Of a stretch of 64,000 nucleotides of DNA, positions 52,198-62,161 are shown piece after piece. A program made the position numbers and the translations under genes. The notes below the pieces were generated by a model, which made no database searches, was not told where the DNA came from, and was given only the letters and a program-made list of their open reading frames with translations. The stretch comes from CAZKHG01 sp964552655 (lineage in GTDB: Bacteria; Bacteroidota; Bacteroidia; Bacteroidales; Tenuifilaceae): positions 65,807 to 129,806 of the forward strand of contig CAZKHG010000003.1 of assembly GCA_964552655.1 (NCBI GenBank), given 5' to 3'. The stretch's first letter is position 1. Every line of letters begins with the position of its first letter.

Positions 52198-52335
52198 GAT
52201 TCAATTTTTTCTGCAATTATACATTAAAAATTGTAATCTTAATTAAACTGCAAAAAAAAATTGTAATTAATAAAATAGTCATATAATTAATATTATGTTA
52301 AATATAAATTTATAATACTCTCCTCCTAAAATTAA

Positions 52336-52363
52336 AAAACCCTGGCATATTCACCAGGGTTTT
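52336..52363 (-). terminator. Terminator of the TPR-protein gene
   Basis: AAAACCCTGG (52336-52345) and CCAGGGTTTT (52354-52363) form a perfect 10-bp stem with an 8-nt loop. On the minus strand it is followed by T's, 23 bp after the TPR gene's stop. Confidence 0.88.
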
Positions 52364-52385
52364 ATAGAACTTGTTTTATTTGGAT

Positions 52386-53693
52386 TTAGAGAGATTTTAG
52401 TTTCTCATTAAATTCAAGGTATTTTGAATTCATCTCCTGACTTTCAGTTCTGAATCGGAAATAAATATTTTTTAGTGCCTCTAGCGTATTTTTATCAGTT
52501 GGGTTAACTTCATTCGCTTTAATCATAAAAGGCAAAGAGTTTTTAAACTCAACATTAGCTTTAGCCATTAGAGCATCGTATTTTTCAATTTCTCGAGCAG
52601 GCAGTTTATTTGCTTCTTCAACTAATTTTGCACCCTTGTTAAAGTAAAGTGCTCCAATATTATAATAAGCATCGAAATATTGCGGGTTTATTTTGATAGC
52701 TTCCTGATAGCTTAGAATAGCATTATCCATTTGGCCTAACCTATCGTATAATGTGCCTTTGGCAAAATGTAAAGATGCATTTGTTGGTTCATCGCTGATG
52801 GCTTTATCCAATAATACCAGGATTTTCGAAGGATCGTCGCCTTTTACTAAATAATGGTTAATTAATGAAAACATTACATTCTGATTTTTAGGGAATTTTA
52901 CAAAACCATCCTCAAGGTATTGTAAACCGGAATCATTATCACCATTTGCTTTGTACGCTTCATCTATGTTAAAATATGCGTTTCCTTCGGATGAATAGCC
53001 TAATTCAATGGCTTTTTTGTAAAGGTCAATTGCTTCAGTATTTTTATTCGCCAGTTGAGCAGAAAGCCCTGCATAGTAATATATTACGGTGTCTTTATGA
53101 TTAAGCTGTGGCATTAAACCAATATTGATAACCTTTTTAAAACACTCATAGGCCAAATCATACTTTTTAAAAGCATAGTAATTTGATCCATCGGAAACAT
53201 AAAAACCTTTAAGTTTATTCAATTGTTCAGCAATATCCTTGGTCTTTTTCCCCTTAACATCTAGTTCAATGGCTTTATTCAGACTTTCCAAAGCGATATC
53301 TAGAGGTTTTTCAACCACCGGGTTAAGAACATCCCATTTTTCCAATTGATTGTTCATGAAATAGAAAATAGCTCGCTCAGTTACAAACTTCTCAACCAAA
53401 TTCCCATCTTGTTCCTCTTGAATGCGTTCTTTTGGCTGTCCAGCAATAAGAATAAATTCCTGGGGAACCATTCCTACCCTTGTGTTTAATAGCTGAGACT
53501 CATAAATCTCCATCATAAGCTGAGCTCTCGATATCCAAGTCCCTTCTTTAATATTCTTTTTTGGGTTTTGAATATCCTCATTGCTCCTTTCAACTTTCTT
53601 TTTAAGTTGGTCGAAGTTTATTTTTACTCCGGTTTGGGCATATATCATATTTATTCCGAAGAAAAACACTAAAATAATTGATAATCTTTTCAT
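52386..53693 (-). CDS. Exported tetratricopeptide repeat protein
   Basis: A 435-residue protein with a signal peptide at about 1-19 (ending MIYAQ). At least four TPR units are visible between about 155 and 365, e.g. AYECFKKVINIGLMPQLN, AIDLYKKAIELGYSSEGNAY, ASLHFAKGTLYDRLGQMDNA and AILSYQEAIKINPQYFDAYY. TPRs mediate protein contacts in the periplasm. It lies directly downstream of gyrA but has its own promoter (53725-53755) and terminator, so it is a single-gene unit. Partners are unknown. Confidence 0.85.
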   Translation of the reverse strand: MKRLSIILVFFFGINMIYAQTGVKINFDQLKKKVERSNEDIQNPKKNIKEGTWISRAQLMMEIYESQLLNTRVGMVPQEFILIAGQPKERIQEEQDGNLVEKFVTERAIFYFMNNQLEKWDVLNPVVEKPLDIALESLNKAIELDVKGKKTKDIAEQLNKLKGFYVSDGSNYYAFKKYDLAYECFKKVINIGLMPQLNHKDTVIYYYAGLSAQLANKNTEAIDLYKKAIELGYSSEGNAYFNIDEAYKANGDNDSGLQYLEDGFVKFPKNQNVMFSLINHYLVKGDDPSKILVLLDKAISDEPTNASLHFAKGTLYDRLGQMDNAILSYQEAIKINPQYFDAYYNIGALYFNKGAKLVEEANKLPAREIEKYDALMAKANVEFKNSLPFMIKANEVNPTDKNTLEALKNIYFRFRTESQEMNSKYLEFNEKLKSL

Positions 53694-53724
53694 TGTATTT
53701 GGGTTTTGTTTTAAAAAATTTTTG

Positions 53725-53755
53725 CAAATCTATTAATAATTGTATGATAATCAAA
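53725..53755 (-). promoter_or_regulatory. Promoter of the TPR-protein gene
   Basis: Minus strand: TTTG (53752-53755), 19 bp, TAGATTTG (53725-53732): a full consensus match, between the gyrA stop and the TPR start. Confidence 0.75.
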
Positions 53756-53756
53756 C

Positions 53757-56261
53757 CTATTCGCTTAAATTTTCAGAGGCGTTATCTGTAACCACTTCAT
53801 CTGTAGCATCATCTTTCTCTTCTGATTTTTCAACATTTGCTATTGCTGCTATTGAGTCGCTATTTTTAAGGTTTATTAGTTTAACTCCTTGAGTAGCTCT
53901 ACCGGTAACACGAATCTGATTGACAGAAAGTCTAATGGTTATGCCACTTTTATTTATTATCATCAAATCTTCATTATCTGTTACCCCTTTTATAGAAATT
54001 AAATTTCCAGTTTTGGGAGTTATATTAATGGTTTTAACACCCTTCCCTCCTCTGTTAGTGATTCTATAGTCTTCAAGTTTTGATTTTTTCCCGTAACCAT
54101 TTTCAGAAACTACCAGAATGTCTTTTTTCTCATCCTCTTCAACACAAACCATGCCAATTACTTCGTCATTACCGCTTATGCTGATTCCGCGTACACCGCT
54201 GCCGGTTCTACCTATTGATCGTACAAGATTTTCGGGAAAACGAATCGCTTTACCATTTTTTGCTGCCAGCAAAATTTGGCAGGTTCCATTGGTAAGGCAC
54301 GCTTCTATTAGTTGATCACCCTCTCTTACTGTAATGGCAATAACCCCATTTTGTCGTGGACGGCTATAAGCTTCAAGGGATGTTTTTTTAATTACCCCTT
54401 TCTTGGTGCATAAAATGATAAAATTATTTTGGATATAATCTAAATCGCTGAGTTTTTTTACATTGATGTAAGCTCTGACATTATCGTCATTTTCAATATT
54501 CAATAAGTTTTGAATTGCCCTTCCTTTTGAAGTTTTACTTCCTTCCGGAATATCATATACCTTAAGCCAGAAGCACTTACCTTTCTCAGTAAAAAAGAGC
54601 ATCGTGTTATGCATACTTGCTGTATAGAGGTGTTCAATGAAATCCTCATCGCGGGTTGTACTTCCTTTTGCTCCAACTCCTCCCCTTGCTTGAGTTCTGT
54701 ATTCATACAATGGGGTTCGCTTTATATATCCTAATCTTGAAATGGTTATAACCACTTCTTCATCAGCGTAAAAATCTTCTGGATTAAACTCCTCAGCATT
54801 GGGTATAATTTCAGTTCTGCGTTCATCGCCATATTTCTGTTTAATCTCCAGCATCTCAGCCTTAATTATTTTCATTTGGAGTAAATGATCTTGTAGAATT
54901 TGCTTAAAATACTCAATCTGTTTTAAAAGTTCGTTGTACTCCTCTTTAACTTTATCACGTTCCAGACCGGTTAAACTTCTTAACCTCATATCAATAATAG
55001 CCCGCGCCTGAATCTCTGATAAATTAAAATTAACCATAAGTTTATCCTTGGCTTCATCTGGAGTATTGGCAGCCCTTATGAGGTTAATGATTTCATCTAT
55101 ATGATCGATGGCTATCAATAAACCCTCTAGTATGTGTGCACGTTTTTCGGCTTGATCAAGTTCAAATTGAGTGCGACGGAGAATAATGTTATGCCTATGT
55201 TTGATAAATAACGAGACTAAATCTTTTAGATTCAATAATTTAGGCCGTCCATCAACAAGGGCAATGTTATTTACTGTAAAGTTAGATTGAAGTTGGGTTA
55301 ACTTGAACAGGTTATTGAGCACCACATTGGCAACAGCCTCTTTTTTTAGAATGATAACAACACGGGTACCTTGCCTGTCCGATTCATCATTGATATAGCT
55401 GATCCCTTCAATCTTCTTCTCATTGATTAAATCGGCAATCTTCCTGATCATTTCAGCTTTATTAACCATGTAGGGTATTTCTGAAACTATAATTTTTACC
55501 CTTCCCGATTCAGTTTGTTCAATTTCAGTTTTAGAACGAATAACAACTCGTCCTTTTCCGGTTTGATATGCTTCTTTAATGCCTTGATACCCATAAATAA
55601 TGCCTCCGGTGGGGAAATCAGGACCTTTAATTGTTTTTGCTAGCTCATCAATAGTAATCTCAGGGTTATCTATTGTGGCGCATATTGCGTCTATCACTTC
55701 GCCGATATTATGAGGCGGCATGTTTGTTGCCATCCCGACTGCAATACCTGATGAACCGTTTACAAGAAGTGTTGGTATTCTGGTTGGTAATACAGTTGGT
55801 TCTTCCAGGGAATCATCAAAATTTAGCCTGAAATCCACAGTATTTTTGTCAAGGTCAGCAAGGGTTTCCTCGGCGATTTTAGTTAACCTTGCTTCAGTAT
55901 ATCTCATTGCAGCAGGGCTATCGCCATCAACTGAACCAAAGTTACCCTGGCCATCAACCAATGGATACCTTAACGACCATTCCTGAGCCATCCTAACCAT
56001 AGCATCATATACAGAAGTATCGCCATGAGGGTGATACTTACCAAGAACTTCTCCCACAATACGAGCCGATTTCTTGAATGGTTTTCCTGCATTTACGCCC
56101 AGTTCAGACATACCAAAAAGTACCCTGCGGTGAACTGGTTTTAAACCATCTCTTACATCAGGTAATGCCCGCGATACAATAACCGACATTGAATAATCAA
56201 TGTAGGCTGATTTCATCTCTTCTTCGATGTTTATCTGTATAATCCTTTCGCCTTCAGCCAT
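53757..56261 (-). CDS. gyrA: DNA gyrase subunit A
   Basis: Breakage-reunion subunit of DNA gyrase. The 834 residues start MAEGERIIQINIEEEMKSAY. Tyr121 in AMRYTEARL is the DNA-cleaving residue. The quinolone region reads HPHGDTSVYDAMVRMAQ at 77-93, with Thr82 and Asp86 at the positions of E. coli Ser83 and Asp87. The C-terminal DNA-wrapping beta-pinwheel runs from about 500 to 800, with repeated G-x-G-V/A-x-G blades such as RTGSGVRGI and RGGKGVKTI. An acidic tail ends the protein. A single gene with its own promoter; gyrB is not nearby. Length and motifs favour GyrA over ParC. Confidence 0.97.
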   Translation of the reverse strand: MAEGERIIQINIEEEMKSAYIDYSMSVIVSRALPDVRDGLKPVHRRVLFGMSELGVNAGKPFKKSARIVGEVLGKYHPHGDTSVYDAMVRMAQEWSLRYPLVDGQGNFGSVDGDSPAAMRYTEARLTKIAEETLADLDKNTVDFRLNFDDSLEEPTVLPTRIPTLLVNGSSGIAVGMATNMPPHNIGEVIDAICATIDNPEITIDELAKTIKGPDFPTGGIIYGYQGIKEAYQTGKGRVVIRSKTEIEQTESGRVKIIVSEIPYMVNKAEMIRKIADLINEKKIEGISYINDESDRQGTRVVIILKKEAVANVVLNNLFKLTQLQSNFTVNNIALVDGRPKLLNLKDLVSLFIKHRHNIILRRTQFELDQAEKRAHILEGLLIAIDHIDEIINLIRAANTPDEAKDKLMVNFNLSEIQARAIIDMRLRSLTGLERDKVKEEYNELLKQIEYFKQILQDHLLQMKIIKAEMLEIKQKYGDERRTEIIPNAEEFNPEDFYADEEVVITISRLGYIKRTPLYEYRTQARGGVGAKGSTTRDEDFIEHLYTASMHNTMLFFTEKGKCFWLKVYDIPEGSKTSKGRAIQNLLNIENDDNVRAYINVKKLSDLDYIQNNFIILCTKKGVIKKTSLEAYSRPRQNGVIAITVREGDQLIEACLTNGTCQILLAAKNGKAIRFPENLVRSIGRTGSGVRGISISGNDEVIGMVCVEEDEKKDILVVSENGYGKKSKLEDYRITNRGGKGVKTINITPKTGNLISIKGVTDNEDLMIINKSGITIRLSVNQIRVTGRATQGVKLINLKNSDSIAAIANVEKSEEKDDATDEVVTDNASENLSE

Positions 56262-56306
56262 TTTATGCTATTAACATTAAATAATTAAACTCTTTTTTTG
56301 AACTTG

Positions 56307-56339
56307 CAAACTTACTTAATTCCGATTAATTTCTTGCAA
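56307..56339 (-). promoter_or_regulatory. Promoter of gyrA
   Basis: Minus strand: TTG (56337-56339), 22 bp, TAAGTTTG (56307-56314). The -7 box is exact; the spacing is a little long. Confidence 0.55.
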
Positions 56340-56483
56340 TAAATGGTATGGAGTTATTAACAATAAAATCAATATTCACAGATATTATAAACGATACAAA
56401 TTAGTTAAACTTATAAAACAAATGTGTTTGTTTTTCTGTTTATCTATATTAATTTAGTATCGATTTAAGTTGTGCAATTTTTT

Positions 56484-59018
56484 ATGGATTCAAAGTATTC
56501 TCAGAAAATTAAAGATGTATTAACCTATAGCCGTGAAGAAGCCATTAGGTTAGGTAATACCTCAATTGGAACAGAGCATCTGTTCCTTGGTATTTTAAGG
56601 GATGGAGAAGGTGTGGCTATTGATCTATTACTTACACATGGGGTAGATTTGGTAGAGCTGAAAAAAACGATTGAGAAAAAAATTCGAACAGATAAGGATA
56701 TGACTGGTTTTAAAGAACCTGATGATTTAACTCTCTATAAATCAGCAGAAAGAGTTTTAAAATTGGTTCTTCTAGAGGCCAGATCTCTAAAAAGCGATAC
56801 GGTAAATACATCACATTTGCTATTAGCCATTCTGCGCGATGAAAACAGCTATGTAACCCAGCTGTTAAACGAAATGAAAGTTGATTACACCCTGGTAAGA
56901 TCAGAGCTTGAAGTTGAAGAAATTAAGGCGAAATCTGATTTTTCGGAAGATGATGAAGAGAAAGGTTCCTTTGGTGCACCTAAAGGACCCCAGCAAACAT
57001 CTGGTAAGCCAACATCTGAAACCCCGGTTCTGGATAATTTCGGAATAGATCTAACTAAAAATGCCGAGGAGGGCAAGCTCGATCCTATCGTTGGGCGCGA
57101 AAAGGAAATAGAACGAATTGCTCAAATACTCAGTAGAAGGAAAAAGAACAACCCTATTTTAATTGGTGAGCCAGGCGTAGGGAAATCAGCAATTGCAGAA
57201 GGTTTAGCCCTAAGAATTGTTAAAAGAAAGGTTTCCAGGGTACTCTTCAACAAACGGGTTGTTACCCTTGATTTGGCTTCAATAGTTGCGGGTACAAAAT
57301 ACCGTGGACAATTTGAAGAACGTATGAAAGCCATATTAAATGAGCTATCTAAAACTAACGATATTATCCTATTTATTGATGAGATTCACACAATCGTAGG
57401 AGCTGGAGGGGCTACTGGATCACTAGATGCTGCAAATATGCTTAAGCCAGCCTTAGCCCGTGGTGAATTACAGTGCATAGGTGCAACTACTCTTGATGAG
57501 TACAGAGAGCATATCGAGAAGGACGGGGCACTTGAACGCAGATTCCAAAAGGTTATGGTTGAGCCTACATCCCAGGAAGAAACAATTGAAATACTTAACA
57601 ACATCAAGGATAGATATGAGGAACATCATAATGTAAACTACACTCAGGATGCCATTGAAGCATGCGTTAAATTAACCATGAGATATATTACGGACAGGCA
57701 TTTACCCGATAAGGCAATTGATGCCCTGGATGAATCGGGATCAAGGGTTCACATTTCAAATATCAAAGTACCTGAAAAGATAATAATGCTGGAAAAGCAA
57801 ATTGAGGAGGCAAAAAAAGAGAAAATTAAAGCTGTTAAGAATCAGGATTTTGAATCAGCAGCAAGTTTCAGGGATCGTGAAAAACAATTCCTTGAACTGC
57901 TGGAACAAGAACAAAAAAGATGGGAACGTGAACTTACTAAGCATAGGGAAACTGTTGATGAAGAAAAGGTTGCCGAAGTTGTTGCAATGATGACCGGTGT
58001 GCCCGTTCAAAGAATTGCCCAGGCCGAAGGTACACGCTTACTCAAAATGGCTGAAGAGTTAAGTGGTTCTGTTATTGGACAATCTGAAGCTATCAACAAA
58101 GTTGTAAAAGCAATTCAGCGTAACAGAGCAGGGTTGAAAGATCCAAATAAACCCATTGGAACATTTATTTTTCTTGGTCCAACCGGGGTTGGAAAAACCC
58201 AGCTGGCAAAAGTTTTGGCAAAATATTTATTCGATACAACTGATAACCTTATTCGTGTCGATATGAGTGAGTACATGGAGAAATTCTCTGTCTCAAGGCT
58301 TGTTGGAGCGCCCCCTGGTTATGTTGGTTACGAGGAAGGCGGTCAACTTACCGAAAAGGTTCGCAGAAAACCTTACTCTGTAGTTTTACTTGATGAAATT
58401 GAAAAAGCTCACCCAGATGTATTCCATATTCTTCTTCAGGTACTTGATGAAGGTCAACTAACTGATAGTCTTGGCCGTAGAGTTGATTTCAAAAATACGA
58501 TTGTTATTATGACTTCTAATATTGGCACAAGAGAGTTAAAAGATTTTGGTAAAGGGGTTGGTTTTAACACTGCTGCCAAGGAGAATTCATCCAATGATTA
58601 CTCTAAAGATATTTTACAAAAAGCACTTAAAAAAGCTTTTGCCCCAGAGTTTCTCAACAGGATTGATGATGTGGTAATGTTTAATTCACTTACCCGCGAT
58701 GATATTCATAAGATCATCGATATTGAACTTAAAGGCCTGTATGATAGAATATTAAATCTCGGCTTTAATATCAAAATAACTCCTACTGCAAAAGACTATA
58801 TTACTGATAAGGGTTATGATATCCAGTATGGTGCCCGACCCTTAAAAAGGGCAATCCAGAAATATCTGGAAGACCCTATGGCGGAAGTAATTATTAAGAG
58901 TACAATGAAAGTTGGCGATACCATTTCAGTTGGTTATAATAAAAAGAAGGACGAAATTGTAATAAAAGTAATTACCAAAGATCAACCAATAGCTGCTGAA
59001 GCAGTTGATGAGGAATAA
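56484..59018 (+). CDS. clpC: ATP-dependent Clp protease ATP-binding subunit ClpC
   Basis: Hsp100 unfoldase that feeds ClpP. It has 844 residues from ATG 56484; GTG at 56472 would add four residues with no family match. The double Clp-N domain spans about 1-140, and the first AAA+ module has GEPGVGKSAIAEGLAL near 226-241. The middle region includes a UVR-like motif, QDFESAASFRDREKQFLE near 450-467, which marks ClpC rather than ClpB. The second AAA+ module has GPTGVGKTQLAKVLA near 562-576 and APEFLNRIDDVV near 718-729. It stands alone, divergent from gyrA. Confidence 0.95.
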   Translation: MDSKYSQKIKDVLTYSREEAIRLGNTSIGTEHLFLGILRDGEGVAIDLLLTHGVDLVELKKTIEKKIRTDKDMTGFKEPDDLTLYKSAERVLKLVLLEARSLKSDTVNTSHLLLAILRDENSYVTQLLNEMKVDYTLVRSELEVEEIKAKSDFSEDDEEKGSFGAPKGPQQTSGKPTSETPVLDNFGIDLTKNAEEGKLDPIVGREKEIERIAQILSRRKKNNPILIGEPGVGKSAIAEGLALRIVKRKVSRVLFNKRVVTLDLASIVAGTKYRGQFEERMKAILNELSKTNDIILFIDEIHTIVGAGGATGSLDAANMLKPALARGELQCIGATTLDEYREHIEKDGALERRFQKVMVEPTSQEETIEILNNIKDRYEEHHNVNYTQDAIEACVKLTMRYITDRHLPDKAIDALDESGSRVHISNIKVPEKIIMLEKQIEEAKKEKIKAVKNQDFESAASFRDREKQFLELLEQEQKRWERELTKHRETVDEEKVAEVVAMMTGVPVQRIAQAEGTRLLKMAEELSGSVIGQSEAINKVVKAIQRNRAGLKDPNKPIGTFIFLGPTGVGKTQLAKVLAKYLFDTTDNLIRVDMSEYMEKFSVSRLVGAPPGYVGYEEGGQLTEKVRRKPYSVVLLDEIEKAHPDVFHILLQVLDEGQLTDSLGRRVDFKNTIVIMTSNIGTRELKDFGKGVGFNTAAKENSSNDYSKDILQKALKKAFAPEFLNRIDDVVMFNSLTRDDIHKIIDIELKGLYDRILNLGFNIKITPTAKDYITDKGYDIQYGARPLKRAIQKYLEDPMAEVIIKSTMKVGDTISVGYNKKKDEIVIKVITKDQPIAAEAVDEE

Positions 59019-59094
59019 TACTTTTCTAACCTTAATACTTCAGCCACAAGTAGTAAGTTGATATTCATAACAATAATGTGAAAAAACTTGAATT

Positions 59095-59595
59095 ATGGAA
59101 ATTATATTTGGTGGAAAAGCAGTTAGTTTATATGGCACACAGGTTAAAGTTGGCGATATAGCCCCTGATTTTACTGTGATGGATAACAATTTAAAACCTG
59201 TTAAACTCTCTGATTTTAAAGGGAAAGTAAAACTTATATCTGTCTTCCCTTCAATTGATACAAGTGTTTGCTCCATCCAGAACCAGAAATTCAATAAAGA
59301 GGCTAATGTTTATGCCGATAAAGTTAATTTTCTTGCTATTTCTGTTGATCTTCCATTTGCTCTCAAGAGGTTTTGTGGCGCAGAAGGAATAGCTAATTTG
59401 CAGACTCTTTCAGATCATAAAAATACCGAATTTGGACAAAAATATGGATTTCTGATTAATGAGCTGAGATTGCTAGCACGCGGTGTTATTATTATTGGTA
59501 ATGATGATATCGTGAAATATGTAGAAATAGTTGGAGAGATAGCCCATGAACCAGATTATATTTCTGCTTTAAAGAGTTTAAGGTCAATAGTATAA
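59095..59595 (+). CDS. tpx: Thiol peroxidase
   Basis: Atypical 2-Cys peroxiredoxin that reduces hydrogen peroxide and lipid peroxides with thioredoxin. The 166 residues match Tpx. The peroxidatic Cys59 lies in SIDTSVCSIQNQKFN and the resolving Cys94 in KRFCGAEGI; the 35-residue separation is the Tpx hallmark. VGDIAPDFTVMDNNL near 19-33 is the thioredoxin-fold start. There is no signal peptide, so it is cytosolic here. Single gene convergent with rimO. Confidence 0.95.
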   Translation: MEIIFGGKAVSLYGTQVKVGDIAPDFTVMDNNLKPVKLSDFKGKVKLISVFPSIDTSVCSIQNQKFNKEANVYADKVNFLAISVDLPFALKRFCGAEGIANLQTLSDHKNTEFGQKYGFLINELRLLARGVIIIGNDDIVKYVEIVGEIAHEPDYISALKSLRSIV

Positions 59596-59623
59596 TAAAT
59601 CAGAGTGGATTTCTTAGTGTATA

Positions 59624-60928
59624 TCAGTCAATTACTTCTCCAAAAAGGTCATAATCATCGCTAGAGGTAATAACCGCATTAACAAAATCACCAGGTATGA
59701 TTTTAAAATTTGGTTTTTTAATTATAACTTCCTGATCAACTTCGGGTGAATCGTATTCAGTCCTACCATATAAAAAATCCCCTTCTACCCTATCAATTAT
59801 TACCTTATATTTTTGTCCTATTTTATTTTTATTCAGTTTATTGGATATCTCATTCTGGAGATTCATAATTTGTGAAAACCTATCTTCTTTAACTTTTAAA
59901 GGTACATCATCATTGTAATTTTGCGCAGCAAAGGTACCCTCTTCTTCCGAGTATTTAAAAACTCCTAATCGTTCAAACTTTGTTTCCCTTACAAATTCAA
60001 GAAGTTCATTAAAATCCTTTTCAGTTTCCCCAGGATGGCCAACCATTATGGTTGTTCTTACTACAATAGACGGGGTTACGTTTCTTATCCTATTAATAAG
60101 TGAAATGGTTGCATGTTTATCAATCCCCCGATGCATTTTTTGCAGCATTTTATTGCTTATATGCTGAAGAGGTATGTCTAAATACTTACAGATCTTGGGA
60201 TTACTCTTAATAACTTCAATTAAATCTGCTGGGAAATGGGCAGGAAAAGCATAATGTAATCTAATCCAGGTTATTCCATTGATTTCGCTTAATTTTGTTA
60301 AAAGTTCTCCCAGTTTTCTTTCACCATAAAGATCTACACCATAATAGGTTGAATCTTGAGCGATAATAATTAGTTCTTTAACGCCTTGATTGGCAAGCGC
60401 ATTGGCTTCTTTAACTAAAGAATCAATACTTCTTGAAATATGCTTTCCCCTAATCAAAGGGATTGCGCAGAAACTGCAACCCCAGTTACAACCTTCTGAG
60501 ATTTTAAGGTATGCATAGTGATTAGGAGTTGTCAAATACCTGTTTATGGTTTCTGATTCGTAATATTCTGAATTCAAATTATTTAGTATAAGTTGTAATT
60601 CATTTACCCCATAAATTCCATCTACTTCGGGCATTTCAAGTTTCAAATCAGATTTGTATCGCTGTGATAAACAACCCATAACATAGATATGGTCAATCAA
60701 CCCTTTCTTTTTGGCATCTATAAATCGCAAAATCGTATCAATTGATTCTTCTTTCGCATCTTCGATAAAGCCACAGGTATTGATTATCACATTTTTGATG
60801 GATTCATCATTAGAATCATGACTAATTTTCCACCCATCAATCCTCAATTGATTCATAAGTACTTCTGAATCAACAATATTCTTTGAACAACCAAGGGTTA
60901 CAACATTTATTCTTTTTATTTTTGACAT
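59624..60928 (-). CDS. rimO: Ribosomal protein uS12 methylthiotransferase RimO
   Basis: Radical SAM enzyme that adds a methylthio group to Asp of ribosomal protein uS12. The 434 residues include the N-terminal UPF0004 domain with its three cluster cysteines (VTLGCSKNIVDSE, INTCGFIEDAKEES, MGCLSQRY), the radical SAM motif GCNWGCSFCAIPLIRGKH near 142-159, and a C-terminal TRAM domain. ATG at 60928 gives MSKIKRINVVTLGCSKN; the frame upstream to 61003 would run into ftsY and adds unlike sequence. It lies 37 bp behind ftsY on the same strand. Confidence 0.94.
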   Translation of the reverse strand: MSKIKRINVVTLGCSKNIVDSEVLMNQLRIDGWKISHDSNDESIKNVIINTCGFIEDAKEESIDTILRFIDAKKKGLIDHIYVMGCLSQRYKSDLKLEMPEVDGIYGVNELQLILNNLNSEYYESETINRYLTTPNHYAYLKISEGCNWGCSFCAIPLIRGKHISRSIDSLVKEANALANQGVKELIIIAQDSTYYGVDLYGERKLGELLTKLSEINGITWIRLHYAFPAHFPADLIEVIKSNPKICKYLDIPLQHISNKMLQKMHRGIDKHATISLINRIRNVTPSIVVRTTIMVGHPGETEKDFNELLEFVRETKFERLGVFKYSEEEGTFAAQNYNDDVPLKVKEDRFSQIMNLQNEISNKLNKNKIGQKYKVIIDRVEGDFLYGRTEYDSPEVDQEVIIKKPNFKIIPGDFVNAVITSSDDYDLFGEVID

Positions 60929-60965
60929 TGGAAAATCAAGTGATGGTATAAATAGTTGGTAAGTA

Positions 60966-61907
60966 CTAATTGAAAAGCGAATCAACAAATTCTTTTCTGT
61001 CAAAAAGTTGTATATCGGTCATTTTTTCTCCGATGCCAATATATTTAACCGGAACTTTGAATTGGTCTGAAATGCCAATCACAACTCCGCCTTTAGCCGT
61101 TCCGTCAAGTTTGGTTAATGCAATCGCATTTACTTCGGTTGCCAGTGTAAACTGTTTAGCTTGTTCGAAAGCGTTTTGCCCAGTGGACCCGTCAAGAATA
61201 AGTAGAACTTCGTGAGGTGCTTCCGGGACAACCTTTTGCATAACTCTTTTGATTTTAGCAAGCTCATTCATAAGGTTGATTTTGTTGTGCAGTCTCCCGG
61301 CTGTATCTATTATTACAATATCATTATTATTGGCTTTTGCAGAGGTAAGGGTATCAAATGCAACTGAAGCTGGATCGGCTCCCATTTGTTGTTTAATTAT
61401 TTGAACACCAACACGATCTGCCCAAATACTTAACTGGTCAACTGCAGCAGCTCTGAAAGTATCTGCAGCTCCAAGTATGACGCTTTTGCCAAGAGATTTA
61501 TAGAGGTTGGCCAGTTTGCCTATGGTAGTTGTTTTACCAACTCCATTTACACCTACAACCATAATTACATATGGTTTGTATTTATCAAAATGGTTTGTTT
61601 CTAAAGGTTTGTTTTGTTCTAAAAGTGCAGCAATTTCTGATTTTAGGATCAGATTCAGTTCGGAGGTATTCAGGTATTTTTCATTTGCTGCTCTTTTCTG
61701 GATTCTTTCGATGATTTTCAGGGTTGTTTCCACCCCAACATCTGAAGAAATGAGAATTTCTTCCAAATTATCAAGTATCTCATCATCAACCGATGATTTT
61801 CCGATTACCGCTCTGGAAATTTTTTTCAAAAGGCTTTCCTTGGTTTTTTCCAGCCCCTTATTTAAAGATTCTTTATTATCTTTTGAGAATAAGTTAAATA
61901 CACTCAT
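60966..61907 (-). CDS. ftsY: Signal recognition particle receptor FtsY
   Basis: SRP-receptor GTPase that delivers ribosomes to the Sec translocon. At 313 residues it is the short form lacking the long acidic A domain of E. coli. N-domain helices at about 10-85; G motifs are VGVNGVGKTTTIGKLANLYK at about 115-134, DTFRAAAVDQL near 145-155, DTAGRLHNKINLMNEL near 197-212, and TKLDGTAKGG near 256-265. It has one basic N-terminal helix for membrane contact. It precedes rimO and follows a terminator, so it likely has its own start of transcription or depends on read-through. Confidence 0.96.
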   Translation of the reverse strand: MSVFNLFSKDNKESLNKGLEKTKESLLKKISRAVIGKSSVDDEILDNLEEILISSDVGVETTLKIIERIQKRAANEKYLNTSELNLILKSEIAALLEQNKPLETNHFDKYKPYVIMVVGVNGVGKTTTIGKLANLYKSLGKSVILGAADTFRAAAVDQLSIWADRVGVQIIKQQMGADPASVAFDTLTSAKANNNDIVIIDTAGRLHNKINLMNELAKIKRVMQKVVPEAPHEVLLILDGSTGQNAFEQAKQFTLATEVNAIALTKLDGTAKGGVVIGISDQFKVPVKYIGIGEKMTDIQLFDRKEFVDSLFN

Positions 61908-61941
61908 TGTTCAGTTTTAAACTTCGAATTTAGTAAAAAAG

Positions 61942-61970
61942 AAAAAGCTTTCTAGGTAAGAAAGCTTTTT
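61942..61970. terminator. Terminator between the DUF4295 gene and ftsY
   Basis: Perfect 12-bp stem, AAAAAGCTTTCT (61942-61953) and AGAAAGCTTTTT (61959-61970), loop 5 nt, with T's after it on the minus strand. It ends the rpmB-rpmG-DUF4295 message about 25 bp after the last stop. Confidence 0.85.
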
Positions 61971-61994
61971 AAATATCTTCGGGAAGAACCCTAA

Positions 61995-62150
61995 TTACTT
62001 TGCCTTAAAGAAATCGGGGATCTCGGCGTTGTTTATCATTTCTTCCTTAAACATATAAGCACCAGATTTTGGTGACTTAACCATTTTAATGCATTTGGTG
62101 CGAACCCTACCGGTTCCTTTTTGCATAGATGCTACTACTTTCTTTGCCAT
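61995..62150 (-). CDS. DUF4295 small basic protein, likely ribosomal
   Basis: A 51-residue basic protein that begins MAKKVVASMQKGTGRVRTKC and ends NNAEIPDFFKAK. It follows rpmG by 11 bp in the same direction, the standard order in Bacteroidota. The family is DUF4295; from memory, a protein of this family was identified as bL38 in a Bacteroidota ribosome structure, which would make it a true lineage-specific ribosomal protein. Operon position and the Lys/Arg-rich composition agree. Start ATG at 62150 and TAA at 61995 are unambiguous. Confidence 0.88.
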   Translation of the reverse strand: MAKKVVASMQKGTGRVRTKCIKMVKSPKSGAYMFKEEMINNAEIPDFFKAK

Positions 62151-62161
62151 GCTTAATCAAT